Below are positions 38,169 through 50,009 of a stretch of 64,000 nucleotides of DNA, one piece after another. Numbering within the stretch: the first letter of the stretch is position 1; each line of letters begins with the position of its first letter. The stretch spans positions 4,690 to 68,689 of the forward strand of contig NW_001799006.1 of NCBI RefSeq assembly GCF_000165425.1. The letters are read 5' to 3'. Source of the stretch: Paramecium tetraurelia. Its lineage: Eukaryota > Ciliophora > Oligohymenophorea > Peniculida > Parameciidae. The translations under genes were made by a program, and so were the position numbers. Below the pieces are notes generated by a model, which made no database searches, was not told where the DNA came from, and saw only the letters and a program-made list of their open reading frames with translations.

Positions 38169-40254
38169 ATGTCTGTATTTTTATTGACCCTACTTAGACT
38201 TACTTCCCAAGAACCTTTGACAACTTCATAAATCAAAGTTTGCGATTCAAACAAAAATGCTGATTGTTCTGAAAACATGCTTATCTCATTGACAATTGAA
38301 AATTCATTCTCAACTTCAACAGAATAAATCTAAATCAATTCAACAATACTCAACAATCAAACTGTTTAATTGTCAACTCCATTTACACTTACAATTACAA
38401 AAACACCTGTCTATGCTTATTATCCATTAAAATATTTCCAAAATTACAATAGTCAACCTTATGAACTTTAAATCCCATCAGCAGTTAACCCTTGTGATGA
38501 TAATTGGACTTCTAATTCGCCAACATGTGGATTCTAATATTCAAGCACTAATAAGGTTTAAGACAGCTAAGGCTTCTGTTGTTCTTGTGGATCCTCGGAA
38601 TACAGTGGTTAAAATGATTAATCAGTCAGGATTAATATTTGCAAAAATGCTTCGGTTGCTACTATGGCTTTTTGTCTTAGATATTCTCCCCTTTGGTATA
38701 GGTAAACTTTTGTAATTTATTATTCTAAGCTCTTACAATATATCCAAATTTGTAATCCATTATAACATTACTATTTCTATTAAGTACTCCAATGATGAAG
38801 TTGAATAATACACACTAGGGAGTGAAGTAAAAGAAGTTAAAGGTGAGTCTTCTATCGCTAAAATTATTTCAGATTATATTCCATCAAACTAGCCACCATC
38901 CTTAGAGTCCTTTATGCTAATGAAACCTAGTTCACCTACCAGTCATAATAGGGTATAAGCTGGATCAGCAGCCTATATGTTTGTACCTAAAGAATTTTTA
39001 GGGTAAGGAGAATGTAACAAAATTGGAGTTTCATATACTTCATTTAAAAATGAAAGAAATAGTTGCAAAAAGTTAATAAGGTCTTGCTTATAAAATTAAT
39101 TAGAGGATCTATATCAGAATGATATTGCTTAACTTAATAACAATTCTTAACCTACCTATTTGATATAAAAATATGGGGAATTTAAGTAAATCAACATCAA
39201 TAATGATTAATACCTTTAATTTAGCATTGATCAATAAATGTTCACGACTATAACATTGGAAATCAATACAACTGGTCGCATTTCTTATATTGGGAATAAA
39301 TAAGAAAGTGTGAAAGGATAAATAGATTTAGTTGAAATTCATAATTTTTCGATTGCATCAGGATCTGGTTTATTGTATGCTTAAATTACCAATACTGGAG
39401 GTAGTTTAAGTGAATTTAAGAGCTTTTTTAATTGTTCTACGAATACTATCACAATAAATTCTACAGAACTTGAGCCATTGTAGAGTATAATAATTTAATA
39501 AGACATAAATGTTTCAATTGATATCAAAAAATCAACTAGCTGTAATTTTAGTTTATTAAGTAATGAAGGAGCTCTTTTGGATTGGAAAATTGTCTATCTT
39601 AACTAATTTGATAATAATACAAATCAATCGAATAATTACAATTAAACAATTACTAGTGAAGGAAAAGTGTGTGAAATAAAGTGTTCTCAATTCATTGACA
39701 TTTCTTGTTATTTGTAGAATAATTGTGAAAAGGATGCAATCACTTTTTTTACTGTTTTAGGTGGAATATTATTAACTTTTTCTTTTTGTTGCCTTTATGT
39801 AGGATAAAAAAGAAATTCATGTTGTTTTTGGTCTAAAAATAAAAGAATGTCAATTATTCCACCTTTAGAAAGTGTATTGTATCAATAAAATAGCTAAATG
39901 AAGAGAAGAATTGGAGGATCAGAGTCATCTTATGAATAGATTTCTTAGTTATAAATTTCAATATTAAGTGCCAATCTAAATAAGATAATGTACTTAAACT
40001 TGGCGTTGGGCACAGATCCTATTTCTAATCACCTTCAATCAGATGCATCATTTGAAGTGTTGGCAACTTATTAGAATAAGGATTTAGTAGAGTTGTCAAT
40101 AAAAAGGAGAAGCCCTTTTGTAAGAATATTTAAAGAGATATACGGTTTGTAAGATGCAGATAGGAATGTAAAGAAGTACTTGGAAGGGAAGAGGGAGTCG
40201 ATTTATTTATTCAGCAATTTACTAACAGAATTTCCACTCTTTAGCATTTATTGA
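38169..40254 (+). CDS. HAP2: HAP2/GCS1 gamete membrane fusion protein
   Basis: A class II-type gamete fusogen that merges gamete membranes in plants, algae, protists and some animals. The 685-residue protein starts with a short hydrophobic signal (MSVFLLTLLRLTSQ). The HAP2-GCS1 domain signature follows at about residues 130-190: a Cys-rich GFCCSCG block, then FCLRYSPLWYSSY. A long Asn/Ser/Thr-rich ectodomain leads to one transmembrane helix near residues 514-535 (FFTVLGGILLTFSFCCLY) and a basic cytoplasmic tail of about 150 residues. One 28-nt intron (38702-38729) interrupts the LWYS codon of the signature; removing it rebuilds the motif. The gene lies 69 bp downstream of the calcium channel on the same strand. 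In ciliates HAP2 is expected at the mating junction and on when cells are mating-competent. Confidence 0.93.
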
Positions 40255-40285
40255 GGATGAACATAAGACCTGTTTGTACTATTAT

Positions 40286-42060
40286 TCATTTATAGATAGT
40301 CTCATTTATGGCCATTTCAATTTATTTTTGTAAATCTTCATACAAGAGGGATTTAAACTTGTCCTTTTCGGTGGCACTAGTTTATAGCTAATTAATTTTG
40401 TTTCTAATGGCTTTGATTTCTTCTTAGAGTGTTTCAGTGTACTCTTTCATTTGCTATTCACTTTTTTTCTATTCCAAGCCTTCAAACAAATATTAAAGTA
40501 ATCTTCTCACATTTGAGTAGACTTTTCTGACTTCTGCATAAAATTCTTTTTCTCTCTCTTCCTGTCTCTTGATGGTGCTTACTGAAATTTTAAAGCTTAA
40601 TTTGTAGTCTTCTTTAATTGCTTAATAGATGTCAACCTCTTTGTAAAATTATTATGATTAAAATTACTAGTAAATTTTTTGTCATAATCGAAGGAGTTAA
40701 TGGATTGGAGAATGTAATTTCGATCTCTTTCCCACTCGGAATTGGTTTAGTATTATTTTTTAACAAGTGGAGCTGTCTTTTGAAGTGCCTTGACCTTTGA
40801 TTTGGGTTGTTCATCGAGTTGGACTCCATCATTCTCCAATTCGAGTTGGCCTAGGAACGAGGGATCTAGTATGGTTCCCTGTGCTCTTTGATCTTAATTA
40901 TGATATTTATATTTACAAATCACTTCTTCATTCATGGGATCTTGCTACATTGTTTTCAACCCGCTAATCGCTATTTTTATATTAATTTAAATAATTTACC
41001 TATGGCTTCCTCATCGTAATTGTAATCGTTCACCAAATTGAAATTAGTCTGCTCTAATTAATTTAACTAAGAATTACATGCGAGTTCATCGATAATTTTC
41101 AGCCCAAAGGTCTTGATGTACTATTTTCCCAATTCTGTATTAATTAATTATTATTCATGAATATTCTTGAATGACTAGACGTAGGACTGATGTTGAGCCC
41201 CCTTTTCATCTCCGTACTTATTCGCTTAGGTCTACTCCTTTCCCTTTGTCTTCTTGGGAGGACGGTTTCTCATGTAGGGATTGTCATCTTGTTCTGTGTT
41301 GAGTTTGATGTCATTGATCAATTGGAGCTAATCCACGTACTTGAGCTTATCATTTGGACTCAATTTGTAAATGCTGCAATAAGACATGAGCTCCTACAGT
41401 ACAGCATCCAAATTATTGGTGTAAGCATTCTGACATTCACTGATTAGATTCCTCTTCATCTCCTGAATCGGTTTTTAGTGATTCCAAAATTGCTCTTAGC
41501 TCACTATTTTAATTTTCTTTCTTATTATGTCCCCCTTGTAATTGTCACTGACTTCTTGGTTGTTTTGCAAGAGATTCTTCTACAGCGTTAATTGGAATGG
41601 GATTTTGTGTAATTCGGGCAATTTCAAGAGGAAGGCCTAAAACCTCTTGATGTCATCCTTGCCCATTTCTATTATGATATGAGACCAAAATTCCATAAAT
41701 TTGAGACACGTTTAATCTTGAAGCTAAGTTTTATTATTAACTTTCAATTTTGTGAATTGCTATCTCTAATTCAATGGCAATCGCTATTAATCAAAGAATT
41801 TTTAGGGAATGTCGCTGAATAAAATGGGAGGATCAACCTCAAAAAACTGAAAATTTTTCTTATCCAAAAACAACAGTCTAAAATTTGAAGGGATTATATA
41901 AGGATCTAAAATCCATCAAATTTTTATTACCGCTTACATATTTCTCTTTAACATACAATCTGCAAAGGAAAAGATATTTGAAATCTATTTTCTCCTCCGG
42001 TAACAAATAATCTAATATGGACTTATATATTTTGAATCTGAGCTGAGGGGCCAATTCCAT
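40286..42060 (-). CDS. Unrecognised coiled-coil protein, 563 residues
   Basis: Minus-strand gene with introns 41906-41930, 40971-40999 and 40639-40667, all of which restore frame. The N-terminal 110 residues look globular (MELAPQLRFKIYKSILDYLL ...). The middle is helical with Lys/Gln-rich linkers. The last 130 residues form a coiled coil (IKRQEEREKEFYAEVRKVYS ... NKINQLQ). No catalytic or metal-binding motif and no membrane span. It lies tail to tail with HAP2 (31 bp). The neighbourhood and layout would suit an axonemal or cytoskeletal protein, but no family could be named. Confidence 0.8.
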
Positions 42061-42112
42061 TATTAATATAATTATTGATATACTTTTTTATATATAATTT
42101 CAACAACAAATA

Positions 42113-43760
42113 TCACAAGTTCCTACTCAACTCTAAAATGCTCTTCTCAAGATTTGTATTCATCTAAGCTAATTAATTAATGAAATCTCTCTAGTAGGGT
42201 TTAATAGATAACTTACTTAATTGACTTGAACTTCCTTGACGTGGATGATATCACTCTTAATCTCAATCTCCAACAACCTCGATTTCTACCAAAACTTACT
42301 AAGAACACTTGATTCAAAGGCATTTTCATTCAAGGCTGCGTTATTTCTCTCAATGTACAATGAGACATACTTCTCAGGAAGCAACTAAATGGATGTATCT
42401 TTGATTTACTTTGTTAAAATGCTGGTAGGTTATTTGATTATAAAGACGTAACACTTATTCAACATCATTGATTTTCTTGGCTTCCAAGACTTCTTTCAAC
42501 AACTTATCCTTCATGTCTATGACTATCTCATTTGGATTAAGTTCCTATTCAGTTTGGAATTCCTTCAAATTCTTGATTGTGTTGGTTATCTTAGGACAGG
42601 ATTATAAGAGGACTTCTCCAATGGTTTGTTGGTCATACTTCAACATTTTCTCGTATTTCTCAAATAGTTTGTTTCTGCTCTCCTTTAAGAGAGTGATGAT
42701 ATTGTCTTCAATTTCAGGGGTAAAATAAAGATGTTATAGCCAACAATGCCAATATTTTCTCATGTTGCTTGATTAAACTATCATATTGATAGGATTTTGT
42801 ATATAACTATTTATATTTATTGAAGTAATTCACAATCAGAGTTAAGGTAAGATTAGCTTTCTTATATTCCTTATTCAATAAGAAACAGAATCCAGTGTAA
42901 CTGAATAATGATTAATAGGCTCCACCTGATTTGCTGTAAATAATCAATTCTGAATGTTGAATCTATGACAACATAGTATAAGCAGCATTAAAATTGCCAG
43001 ACATCACATGTAATTTGGCAGTGGCTAAATAGGAATAATAGGCTAAATATTGCAAAGTGTTTTAGACTGAACTGTTTCGTTGAGCATAGAATCCCTCCAA
43101 GGTTTTGAGCATCTCCTCCAGATTCCAGTAGTCTTGTATGTTTTTCAATTGAGTAATTTCGTCGTTCTTCAATAACTTCCTCCATCTGGATGACACATAA
43201 AATTGGTAGACATACTCATCCAAGATGTCCCAAATCCAACTTGGAGGGAGGGGAAGATCAATGTTTTGCCTAATTCAGCATGTTGTATACTTTTATTGGA
43301 GTGCTGCAAAGAGCAATTAGTAATTTTGCCATGACTCTATTGAAGTTTACAAATTGAATTGTTGTTGCACACTTTAGAATGCATGTCTATAGCAACTCTC
43401 ATTGAAGAGCAATTTGGTAATCGAGTCGAATTCATCATTGAAAGCCTCCTCCAAACTTTCAGCCAATGGGAATAGGGTGTCCTGTTTGATGTGATATGAA
43501 TTTGATACCTTATAAAGTGTATTGCAATAAATTTTATTGAAAACTGTGTCGTACAATTCAAGAGACACAGCCAATGTTTGCACTCTTTGTTGAGGACTGC
43601 TGATCTTGGTTCTGAGATTCTTTTCCAAAGATTGCATGAATTGATAGGCAGCTTTTTTCTTTTGATCATCATCTACAACGACTTTCTCAGACTCAGCTGA
43701 TTGCTTAAGATTATAATTAGGAAAGTCATCTAAACTGGATGGAAGTTCTTGTTCGTACAT
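42113..43760 (-). CDS. EIF3L: Eukaryotic translation initiation factor 3 subunit L
   Basis: A PCI-type subunit of eIF3, which recruits the 40S ribosome. The 522-residue model matches eIF3L segment by segment: LLFNESCYRHAF, SWIWDILDEYVYQF, LQYLAYYSYLATAKLH, a GFCFLLNKEYKKA region, LIKQHEKILALLAITSLFYP, CPKI, the PCI part ESSVLSKFWQ ... SDIIHV, and the terminal helix RDFINQLAQMNTNLEK. Introns: 43270-43290, 42422-42452 and 42191-42216. A frame break lies at TTT TAC CCC TGA (minus strand; C4 run at 42717-42720, TGA at 42714-42716). The family alignment continues in the +1 frame right after it, and no intron fits. The stop is 43113 minus 1,000, i.e. TGA at 42113-42115. Only 51 bp separate its start from the end of the TBC gene. 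Confidence 0.9.
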
Positions 43761-43811
43761 TAAAAATTAATTATAATTTATAATTATTTGTTAAATATAT
43801 ATGTTGTTCAT

Positions 43812-45625
43812 TCACTTTTGAACAAATTAAGTAGCAAAAGCAATGCTACTAATACTTTATCTAGCCACTCTAAATTTTTGTTAAACCTATTCATTTTTAG
43901 TTTCAGGAATATAAGCTTTAATTCCCCACTGATTTTTCCTAGGTTCTGCAGGCTGTTATTACTTCATCAGATAAACAGCCTACTTATAGAATCCATCATA
44001 GCCTTATTCACTTAATCGAGGCATGTATCTGTTCATTGTTACAGATCTTCCTCGATTATTGTCTTATTCGATCGAATTTATGCTCTCATTATTCTCTACA
44101 GTATCATCATCTTCATCCTCATTACTTTATACTTCTGAGTTTATATCTTAATGCACCAGCAATTGAGATCGAAATAAATATTTATCATTCTCATCTAGGT
44201 CGTTATTCTAACAAATATGGAACTGCCTTCCAAGTAGTACCTGAGGACCTTGCTCTTTTTATTTCTTCTTTTTTGGACTAGATGCTGTACTGCTGCATCT
44301 ACTACTGGAGTCATCGTATCGATCCCAATAATCGTTGATCACTCTGCAAGGCTCCTTCTAGCAATAAACAAAAAAGGAGAATGATCTTTTCAGAGTCCTA
44401 TTCAGGTGTATGACCTTGTTGCAGACAGTCCATTAGGGATTACATGTCACTTTATCTAAACTAGGAGACTCATTTCCAAGACTCTACTCATGTTCCTTCT
44501 CGAGGATCTTTCTGAACATATCTCTTGCTTCAAATAAAGGCTTTTTCTTTATTTAGATTTGATTGACGATAAATCGGAATTCATGTATGTTGTTATATTC
44601 TTTGAGACTCTTCTTAAAGAATTCCAATAGATCTCCAAAATCTGAAAATTTCAACAAATCCTTTTCAAAAATGAACAATATTGCTATTGCTGAAGCTATT
44701 AATGCTCTATTCCCTTGAACCATGACTCTCATCCATATCTCTTTAACTATGTCTATATGCAAATTTGGAGTAAATAGGCACACAAACCATTGTATGGCAT
44801 AAAAGTTAGCTTCCAAGTAAATCTCCTTGAAATGCTGTAGTAATTGAGGTACATAGATCTTACTGAAATACTCGAGAATTTTGGTGTCGACCATAACACT
44901 TATCATATTTGTGTAATAATCTAATGGCATTATTTCCTCGATTAATGAACTCAATGCCCAAAAGGTCTATTAATTTTACTATCAAACTTACATCCTCTTC
45001 GGAAAATTTTAACTTATTAACCAAAAAGTGCGTAATAAAATTTAAACCTTGACAATAGGAGACAAAAGGATTTCTGATAGAATATGCAACCAGAATCCTT
45101 TCTATTTTGGCTTCGTATTCGTGATTTCTCTCGTAAGTTCTGTCATTGTTCTTGATTCTCAGGGAGGGTGAAACAGTTCTTACGACATCCTCTAATTTTA
45201 TTTTGACAACCATACCAATTAAATTGTTTGAAAATAGGACTGGGGATAGTCCGTTCTGAGTTTGGTGACTTCATCGTACACATCAGGATTTTGAACTCTT
45301 TTTGTTCTTGCCCCTGACAACTCCAATAATACCCTAAGGATTGGAACAAAGAGGTTACCAGTTGTAATTCATTTCATGCAATTCACCCTATAGTATTATC
45401 TTCTTGAGTGTCTTTCGTAATTCTGTCGAGTAACAAAGTGTTTTAAAATGTTGCTTAAGATACTTGTTTTTAGATTATCATTTATGATACTTGATTGATT
45501 TACTCCTTGATCAAAGTGATGTCCTTCTCAGGAGTTCTCGCATGATGATTATATCTATTCAACTCAAGAGTGGTGAGACATTAACACAACTTCTCGTACA
45601 CTTGCACTCTTCCATTATTATTCAT
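43812..45625 (-). CDS. TBC-domain Rab GTPase-activating protein
   Basis: A 569-residue protein whose TBC domain lies at about residues 60-390. It accelerates GTP hydrolysis on a Rab, using an Arg and a Gln finger. Both are present: IQLDVVRTV (IxxDxxRT type) and YCQGLNFI (YxQG type). EEDTFWALSSLIEEIMPLDY and FKEIYLEANFYAIQWFVCLF are further family motifs. Introns 45463-45490, 45334-45358, 45190-45215 and 44967-44991 each restore these motifs. The C-terminal 170 residues are low-complexity, with Ser-rich, acidic (NEDEDDD) and Gln-rich parts. The target Rab is unknown. It lies upstream of eIF3L on the same strand and diverges from the gene at 45732. Confidence 0.92.
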
Positions 45626-45731
45626 ATTTGATTTTAATCAATATTTATTGGGAAAATTGATTTATTACAAAAATATAAACATCGAAAATCATCAAAATTT
45701 ATAATAAAAATGAGAAAAATAAATATTTTTA

Positions 45732-46145
45732 ATGCTTAAATTACACAAAAGAGAAGAACTCAAAGAGATCCTCTATAGGAAATCCCCACAAAATAATGAT
45801 CTCTCAAAGCTTCAGAGGAGTGCGTTAATGCAATTGGATAATCACACCACTGAAGAACTATAATCCAACCAAAAAGCTCCTGGAGGAAGTCCTGCCCATA
45901 TCAGAATCAACCTTCAGCAATTCGCCCTCCCTAAAATTCAACATACAACCAACATTAAAACCAACAAATATATTGGAGAGTACAACAATATGTTAGGTAT
46001 CATAACAAGCAAACACTAAATCCCCTATCGTAATTGCACTTACAGAAGTGCGTCCTATTATCACAATACTGATCAATTTATAGAAAAACAGAATTATGTG
46101 ATCAATTAATTCATTCGTCCTAGGAAATTGGGAACCTTCAAATGA
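45732..46145 (+). CDS. Unrecognised basic protein, 137 residues
   Basis: An uninterrupted frame of 137 residues with balanced composition (MLKLHKREELKEILYRKSPQ ...), ending RPRKLGTFK. There are no membrane segments or metal-binding motifs. Proline- and glycine-containing central parts with Tyr/Asn-rich turns would fit a microtubule-associated filler protein, but this is conjecture. The 106-bp gap to the TBC gene is a shared divergent promoter region. An ATG at 45710 in another frame runs into TGA and was not used. Confidence 0.65.
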
Positions 46146-46360
46146 GATACAATATTTATTTATTCTAGTTAAGATCTTTCGTAAGATAACATTATCTCAA
46201 TTTCATTTAATCATTATTTAATTTACATCACCATAGATTAATCATTGTAAGAATTGTTCGCAATCCTGAAGTTAATTATTGTCTTATAGGTGTCCTTCTA
46301 AGAGTCTGTAATTGGAAAATATTATTATAATAATAATAAAATAATTCTCACAAAACACTC

Positions 46361-46715
46361 ATGATTTCACAAACTCAGACAATTAGTCAAACAAGTTAAA
46401 CGATATTACATCTCAATAGCAGTGAATCACATGAGGTAGAGTAGCAAACGTAAAAGAAAGAAAAAAAGAAAAGATCTGTTCAATGGACAGAGGATACTGT
46501 TGATAATGAAAATCTAGGAAAGCTCAAATCTAATAGTAAACTTATCAATTAACTTGAAATTAGTTTGTTGCATTTATCATAAACCACACACGGAAGAATC
46601 AGAAAGTTCAGATACTTGTACAAGTGATGATGAGATCAATGCCATAGAAAGAGATAAATAATCAAAACTAAGACATAAAATGAAATGCTCCAAAAAAAAT
46701 AAGAAGTGTTGCTGA
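46361..46715 (+). CDS. Unrecognised small charged protein, 106 residues
   Basis: The N-terminal half is Ser/Thr/Gln-rich, then comes a Lys-run and an acidic Ser/Asp stretch (SESSDTCTSDDE), ending in a Lys/Cys-rich tail. A 34-nt GTT...AAG segment (46563-46596) joins the two halves in frame. Without it the first half would end at a TGA. No family is recognised. The 215-bp gap before it contains TAA-type repeats and nothing else noted. Confidence 0.5.
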
Positions 46716-46759
46716 TAATTGTTTTTAAAAATTTATTCGATATATATATATTTTTAATT

Positions 46760-47478
46760 ATGCTTAAGTCCATTACAGAATTGTACGATCAAGAAATGTC
46801 AAAATTTATGCAATCTAATCAAAATTTAGACAGCAAATCAAATATTTCTTATAATGTAGTTCTGTTGATGACCAATAAAAGGGTTTTGTTAGAAGCGATA
46901 TCAAGCAGCGTTGCCAACATTCATAAAAACATCTGAAAATTACCCGAAGTCATAACATCAGCCCTAGCCTAGGCTAATATGATGTCTCTTACAAAGGACT
47001 TGATACTCATCGATATGAAGTCAATTTTGGGAGCCCAAGGGGTGTTCAAAAACCAACAGACGAGATGCCAAGGACTGTCAGGATTAGTCCTTTTAACAAT
47101 CAATTAAAATAGCATTCTATTAAGGGTGGAACTGACTTTGAAAAATAAGTTAGCCGAGAATAGATGTATTTGATTAGAGGTTGGCTTAAATTTGATAAGA
47201 GCATGCGTGCTCCCAAAAGATCTTTGGAGGAAAAATTGCGTTAACTTGAAGTTGGTCAAGAAGCCTTGCTCAAATTCCCATCTATAGATGTAAAGGAAAA
47301 TCCCTTATTATAAATGAAAGTTTCTCATCTACCTCATGATTATGAGAAGATGAGATAAATTAGCAGATAATACCTGTATATATTTCAATTCTTATTCAAG
47401 GTAAAAATACCATATTAAAGAATCAGCTTTAAGATTCTATAGCCCATGAATACTTATTGTTTATTGTAAGAATTGTGA
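46760..47478 (+). CDS. Unrecognised 230-residue protein, possibly SHIPPO/STPGR-like
   Basis: A 26-nt intron (46856-46881) joins MLKSITELYDQEM ... SYN to GFVRSDIKQRC ..., after which the frame is clean. The segment ISPSLGQYDVSYKGL resembles the Pro-Gly-x-Tyr repeats of sperm-tail/axonemal SHIPPO proteins, with one clear copy only. The rest is charged and helical (REQMYLIRGWLKFDKSMRAP ...). Near the 3' end a 20-nt GTA...AAG segment (47401-47420) could be a further intron that changes the C-terminus. The simpler model stops at TGA 47476-47478. It lies 44 bp after the preceding gene. Confidence 0.6.
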
Positions 47479-47614
47479 GATCAAAGTACTTCTGTATTTA
47501 AATTATCAAAACTTAATATATTTCTATAATGATATTTTCTATTATTATTAAGATAACTGTTCTTAATAAAAATACGACATTTTAAAAATTAATAATTCTA
47601 TTAATAATTCACAC

Positions 47615-48496
47615 ATGTCTTCCGAAATGGATTTTCTTAGTATTTAAAAAGTGATTGGTGAAAAAAAAAGTGATATTCTTGATTTGGTTCGAAATAGAAA
47701 GGAACGCCAAGAATCATAAAGGGATTATAAACAAGTTGATAAACATTCAAAAAGATAACAAATTCATTATTTAAAAACTAATTAAAAGTTAAGACAAATT
47801 TTGAAAAAATAACAAATGGATGAAGGAGATCCCTAGGATTAATGGAAAATAAAGATTCCTGGAAAAATAGAACATAATTAAATAAGTCAAGAGGAGTTAA
47901 AAAAGATGATAGAAGATGATGAGTAGTTAAAGACCTTACCATTACTTGATATTCAAATTAAAGAGTAATATTTCTTAAGAAAAATTGAAAATCACAACAA
48001 CTAACTATAATTAAAACAACAATACTAAGAATTAAAATTAAAAAACGATTTATTAGAATAAAAAAGTGAGGAATAATTAAAATTAGAGCTCTTAAGAATA
48101 AAATACAAACACAAAGAAATTCTAGATCAATTAGAACAAAAACAAGAAAAAAAGTGGAAGTCATTCTCTGAATTCCAAAAAAATATGAAATAGTTATAAG
48201 AGGAACATAATTAGTTTATAAAGTAATAATAATATTAATAACAAAAATAAAAAGACGAATAGAAGGAAGAATAATTCAAAAATGAATAGGAAAAAGAAAA
48301 AAATTATATTGATATCCTCTTTAAAAAAACTAAAGTCTTATCTGAAGACAACTTAGAGTGCTCAATTTGCTCACAAGAATTCCGAAATGGTGAAAAATTA
48401 GCTTTATTGAATTGTATTCATAGATTCCATGAAATTTGCTTTAAGTAATGGAGTTAAAAGTCAAATTAATGTCCCTACTGCCAATACCGTATTTGA
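47615..48496 (+). CDS. RING-H2 finger protein with long coiled coil (likely E3 ubiquitin ligase)
   Basis: A 293-residue intronless gene. Residues 60-240 are almost pure Gln/Lys/Glu coiled coil. The C-terminus carries a C3H2C3 RING: CSICSQEF ... CIHRFHEICFKQW ... CPYC, with all eight zinc ligands at normal spacing. Such proteins act as ubiquitin E3 ligases by binding an E2 through the RING; the substrate is unknown. The start ATG 47615 gives MSSEMDFLSIQ. Very high Gln content is from reassigned TAA/TAG codons. It lies tail to tail with the next minus-strand gene (66 bp). Confidence 0.92.
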
Positions 48497-48562
48497 AACT
48501 ACATTTATTTAAAACATATTTATCTATTATTTATTATAAAATTTATCTTATTCATTCTATTC

Positions 48563-49515
48563 TCATAGAGACTATTGGTTTTCATAATCTTAATTCGATA
48601 CTAATATTTTAGACATTTTTGAAATAGAGTTTTGTTTAAATAAGAAAATATGTTAATTCAAGGAATTTTCTTTATTATATAACAATAAACTTATCTTTGT
48701 TTTAGAAAATTCGATGAACTTTTGAAGATGTGCTTCTTTAGACCTTCCAGCTAATAATACACCCTTATGATCTGGATGCTGCTAATCTCTTTAGATTTCC
48801 AAAATTTCATCAACAATTATATTTATGCAAATTAATGACAATGAATTTGATTCCAATTATAATCTTTTCAAAGAAAATTTCATATCTGAGAATATTTGAT
48901 ATTGTCGCATAGCTATAAATATCATGAGGATGTTAAGTAAACTTAGATTATATAATATTCTAACTTTATCATTTTTATAACTAGCTTGCTCTAAGACTAA
49001 TTTAATATTTTTCAAAATTTATGATGTTTATTGGATTTAGAAGTTTAACAAAATTTTTATTTTCTTCAAATTTGTTGAGTATATATTAGAATACAGAAAT
49101 CAAATAGGTCTCACCCAAAATCCGATGTAAGATCTCAAAAGTTAAATAAAGTAAAACTTCCATCAATACTTTAGAATAAATTTTCAATTATTGATTTAAT
49201 TGATCAGGTTATAAATCCTTGATTTTTGTTGACAATAGTATAAGTAAATAAAATTAGTTTAAAATCACGTATTTTTAACGAATATACTTGAAATTTAATT
49301 AAGGAAGTCAGTAGCACTTGTAGATAATTTATTTTAGGAAGCTTCCTTGATCATAAACAGTTTTTGTAAACATGTGATAAAATATAAGTTTTGTAAACTC
49401 TAAAAATACTTTAGTATTTATTTAGTTTTGAAAATTACAATTTAACAAAAGTACAGTAGTCATATAAAATATGAAGTAGGTTTTGTAGATTAGTTTAATG
49501 TAATTTAGACTTCAT
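48563..49515 (-). CDS. Unrecognised helical protein with a frame break
   Basis: A helical, Leu/Gln-rich protein of about 301 residues. Introns 49346-49371 (26 nt, GTT start) and 48960-48981 (22 nt, GTT start) restore frame. One break remains at the T5 run 49272-49276 (A5 on the coding strand): one more base would make the frame continuous (SSIFVKKYVILNQF ...). Downstream text such as MEVLLYLTFEILHRILGETY and HPDHKGVLLAGRSKEAHLQK is clearly protein-like. Alternating helices suggest a TPR- or HEAT-like solenoid, without a clear consensus. The N-terminus is uncertain: the frame is open about 120 bases upstream of ATG 49515. It may be a pseudogene. Confidence 0.5.
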
Positions 49516-50009
49516 AATATTTTGTTGTTAATAAGGGTATTCTAATAGAGTATTTTGATATAAACACTTAAAATATTTAATGCCTCTATTTTTTTATAAT
49601 AAATTATAAAAATGATAAAAATTTCATAATTTCATTATTGTATAAATTTAACAAATTATTAAAAAAATTATAGTATTATAAATAATATACTGTTTTTCAA
49701 CGCTTTCTTCTTAAATCCATAATTAATCCTAAACTTGCGATTTTGATTTCTTATAATTTATTGTTAACCTATAAATATTAAGTTCTAATTATTTGAGGAG
49801 CAATGAAGATTCAAAGGCATTACTTCAAATTTTAATCACGTAGAATGTGATTATGCTTTTAACATGGTCTCGAGCATAAATATCAATATAGAAAAATGCG
49901 AATTATAAGATATTATTTTAACAATCCAATACATATTTTTACCAAACGATTAGAGTATTAATAGGCCTTTCAAATATTTCAGAAAAAATAATTAAATATT
50001 AAAAAGAAC
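49516..50009. other. Divergent intergenic region
   Basis: 494 bp, extremely A+T rich, between a minus-strand and a plus-strand gene. The part next to 49515 may still hold N-terminal codons of the minus-strand gene. No repeat, RNA or other open frame was recognised. Confidence 0.4.

Noticed and set aside
43761-43811. Operon-like pairing of the TBC and eIF3L genes (51 bp apart, same strand)
   Set aside because: Short gaps are normal in compact ciliate genomes. There is no sign of shared transcription.
47401-47420. Possible 20-nt terminal intron in the gene at 46760
   Set aside because: The frame it opens runs into A+T-rich, low-complexity sequence toward the next gene. The unspliced end was kept.
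49741-50000. Possible exons or RNA gene in the A+T-rich divergent gap
   Set aside because: No frame longer than about 40 codons, no conserved motif and no stable stem were found.
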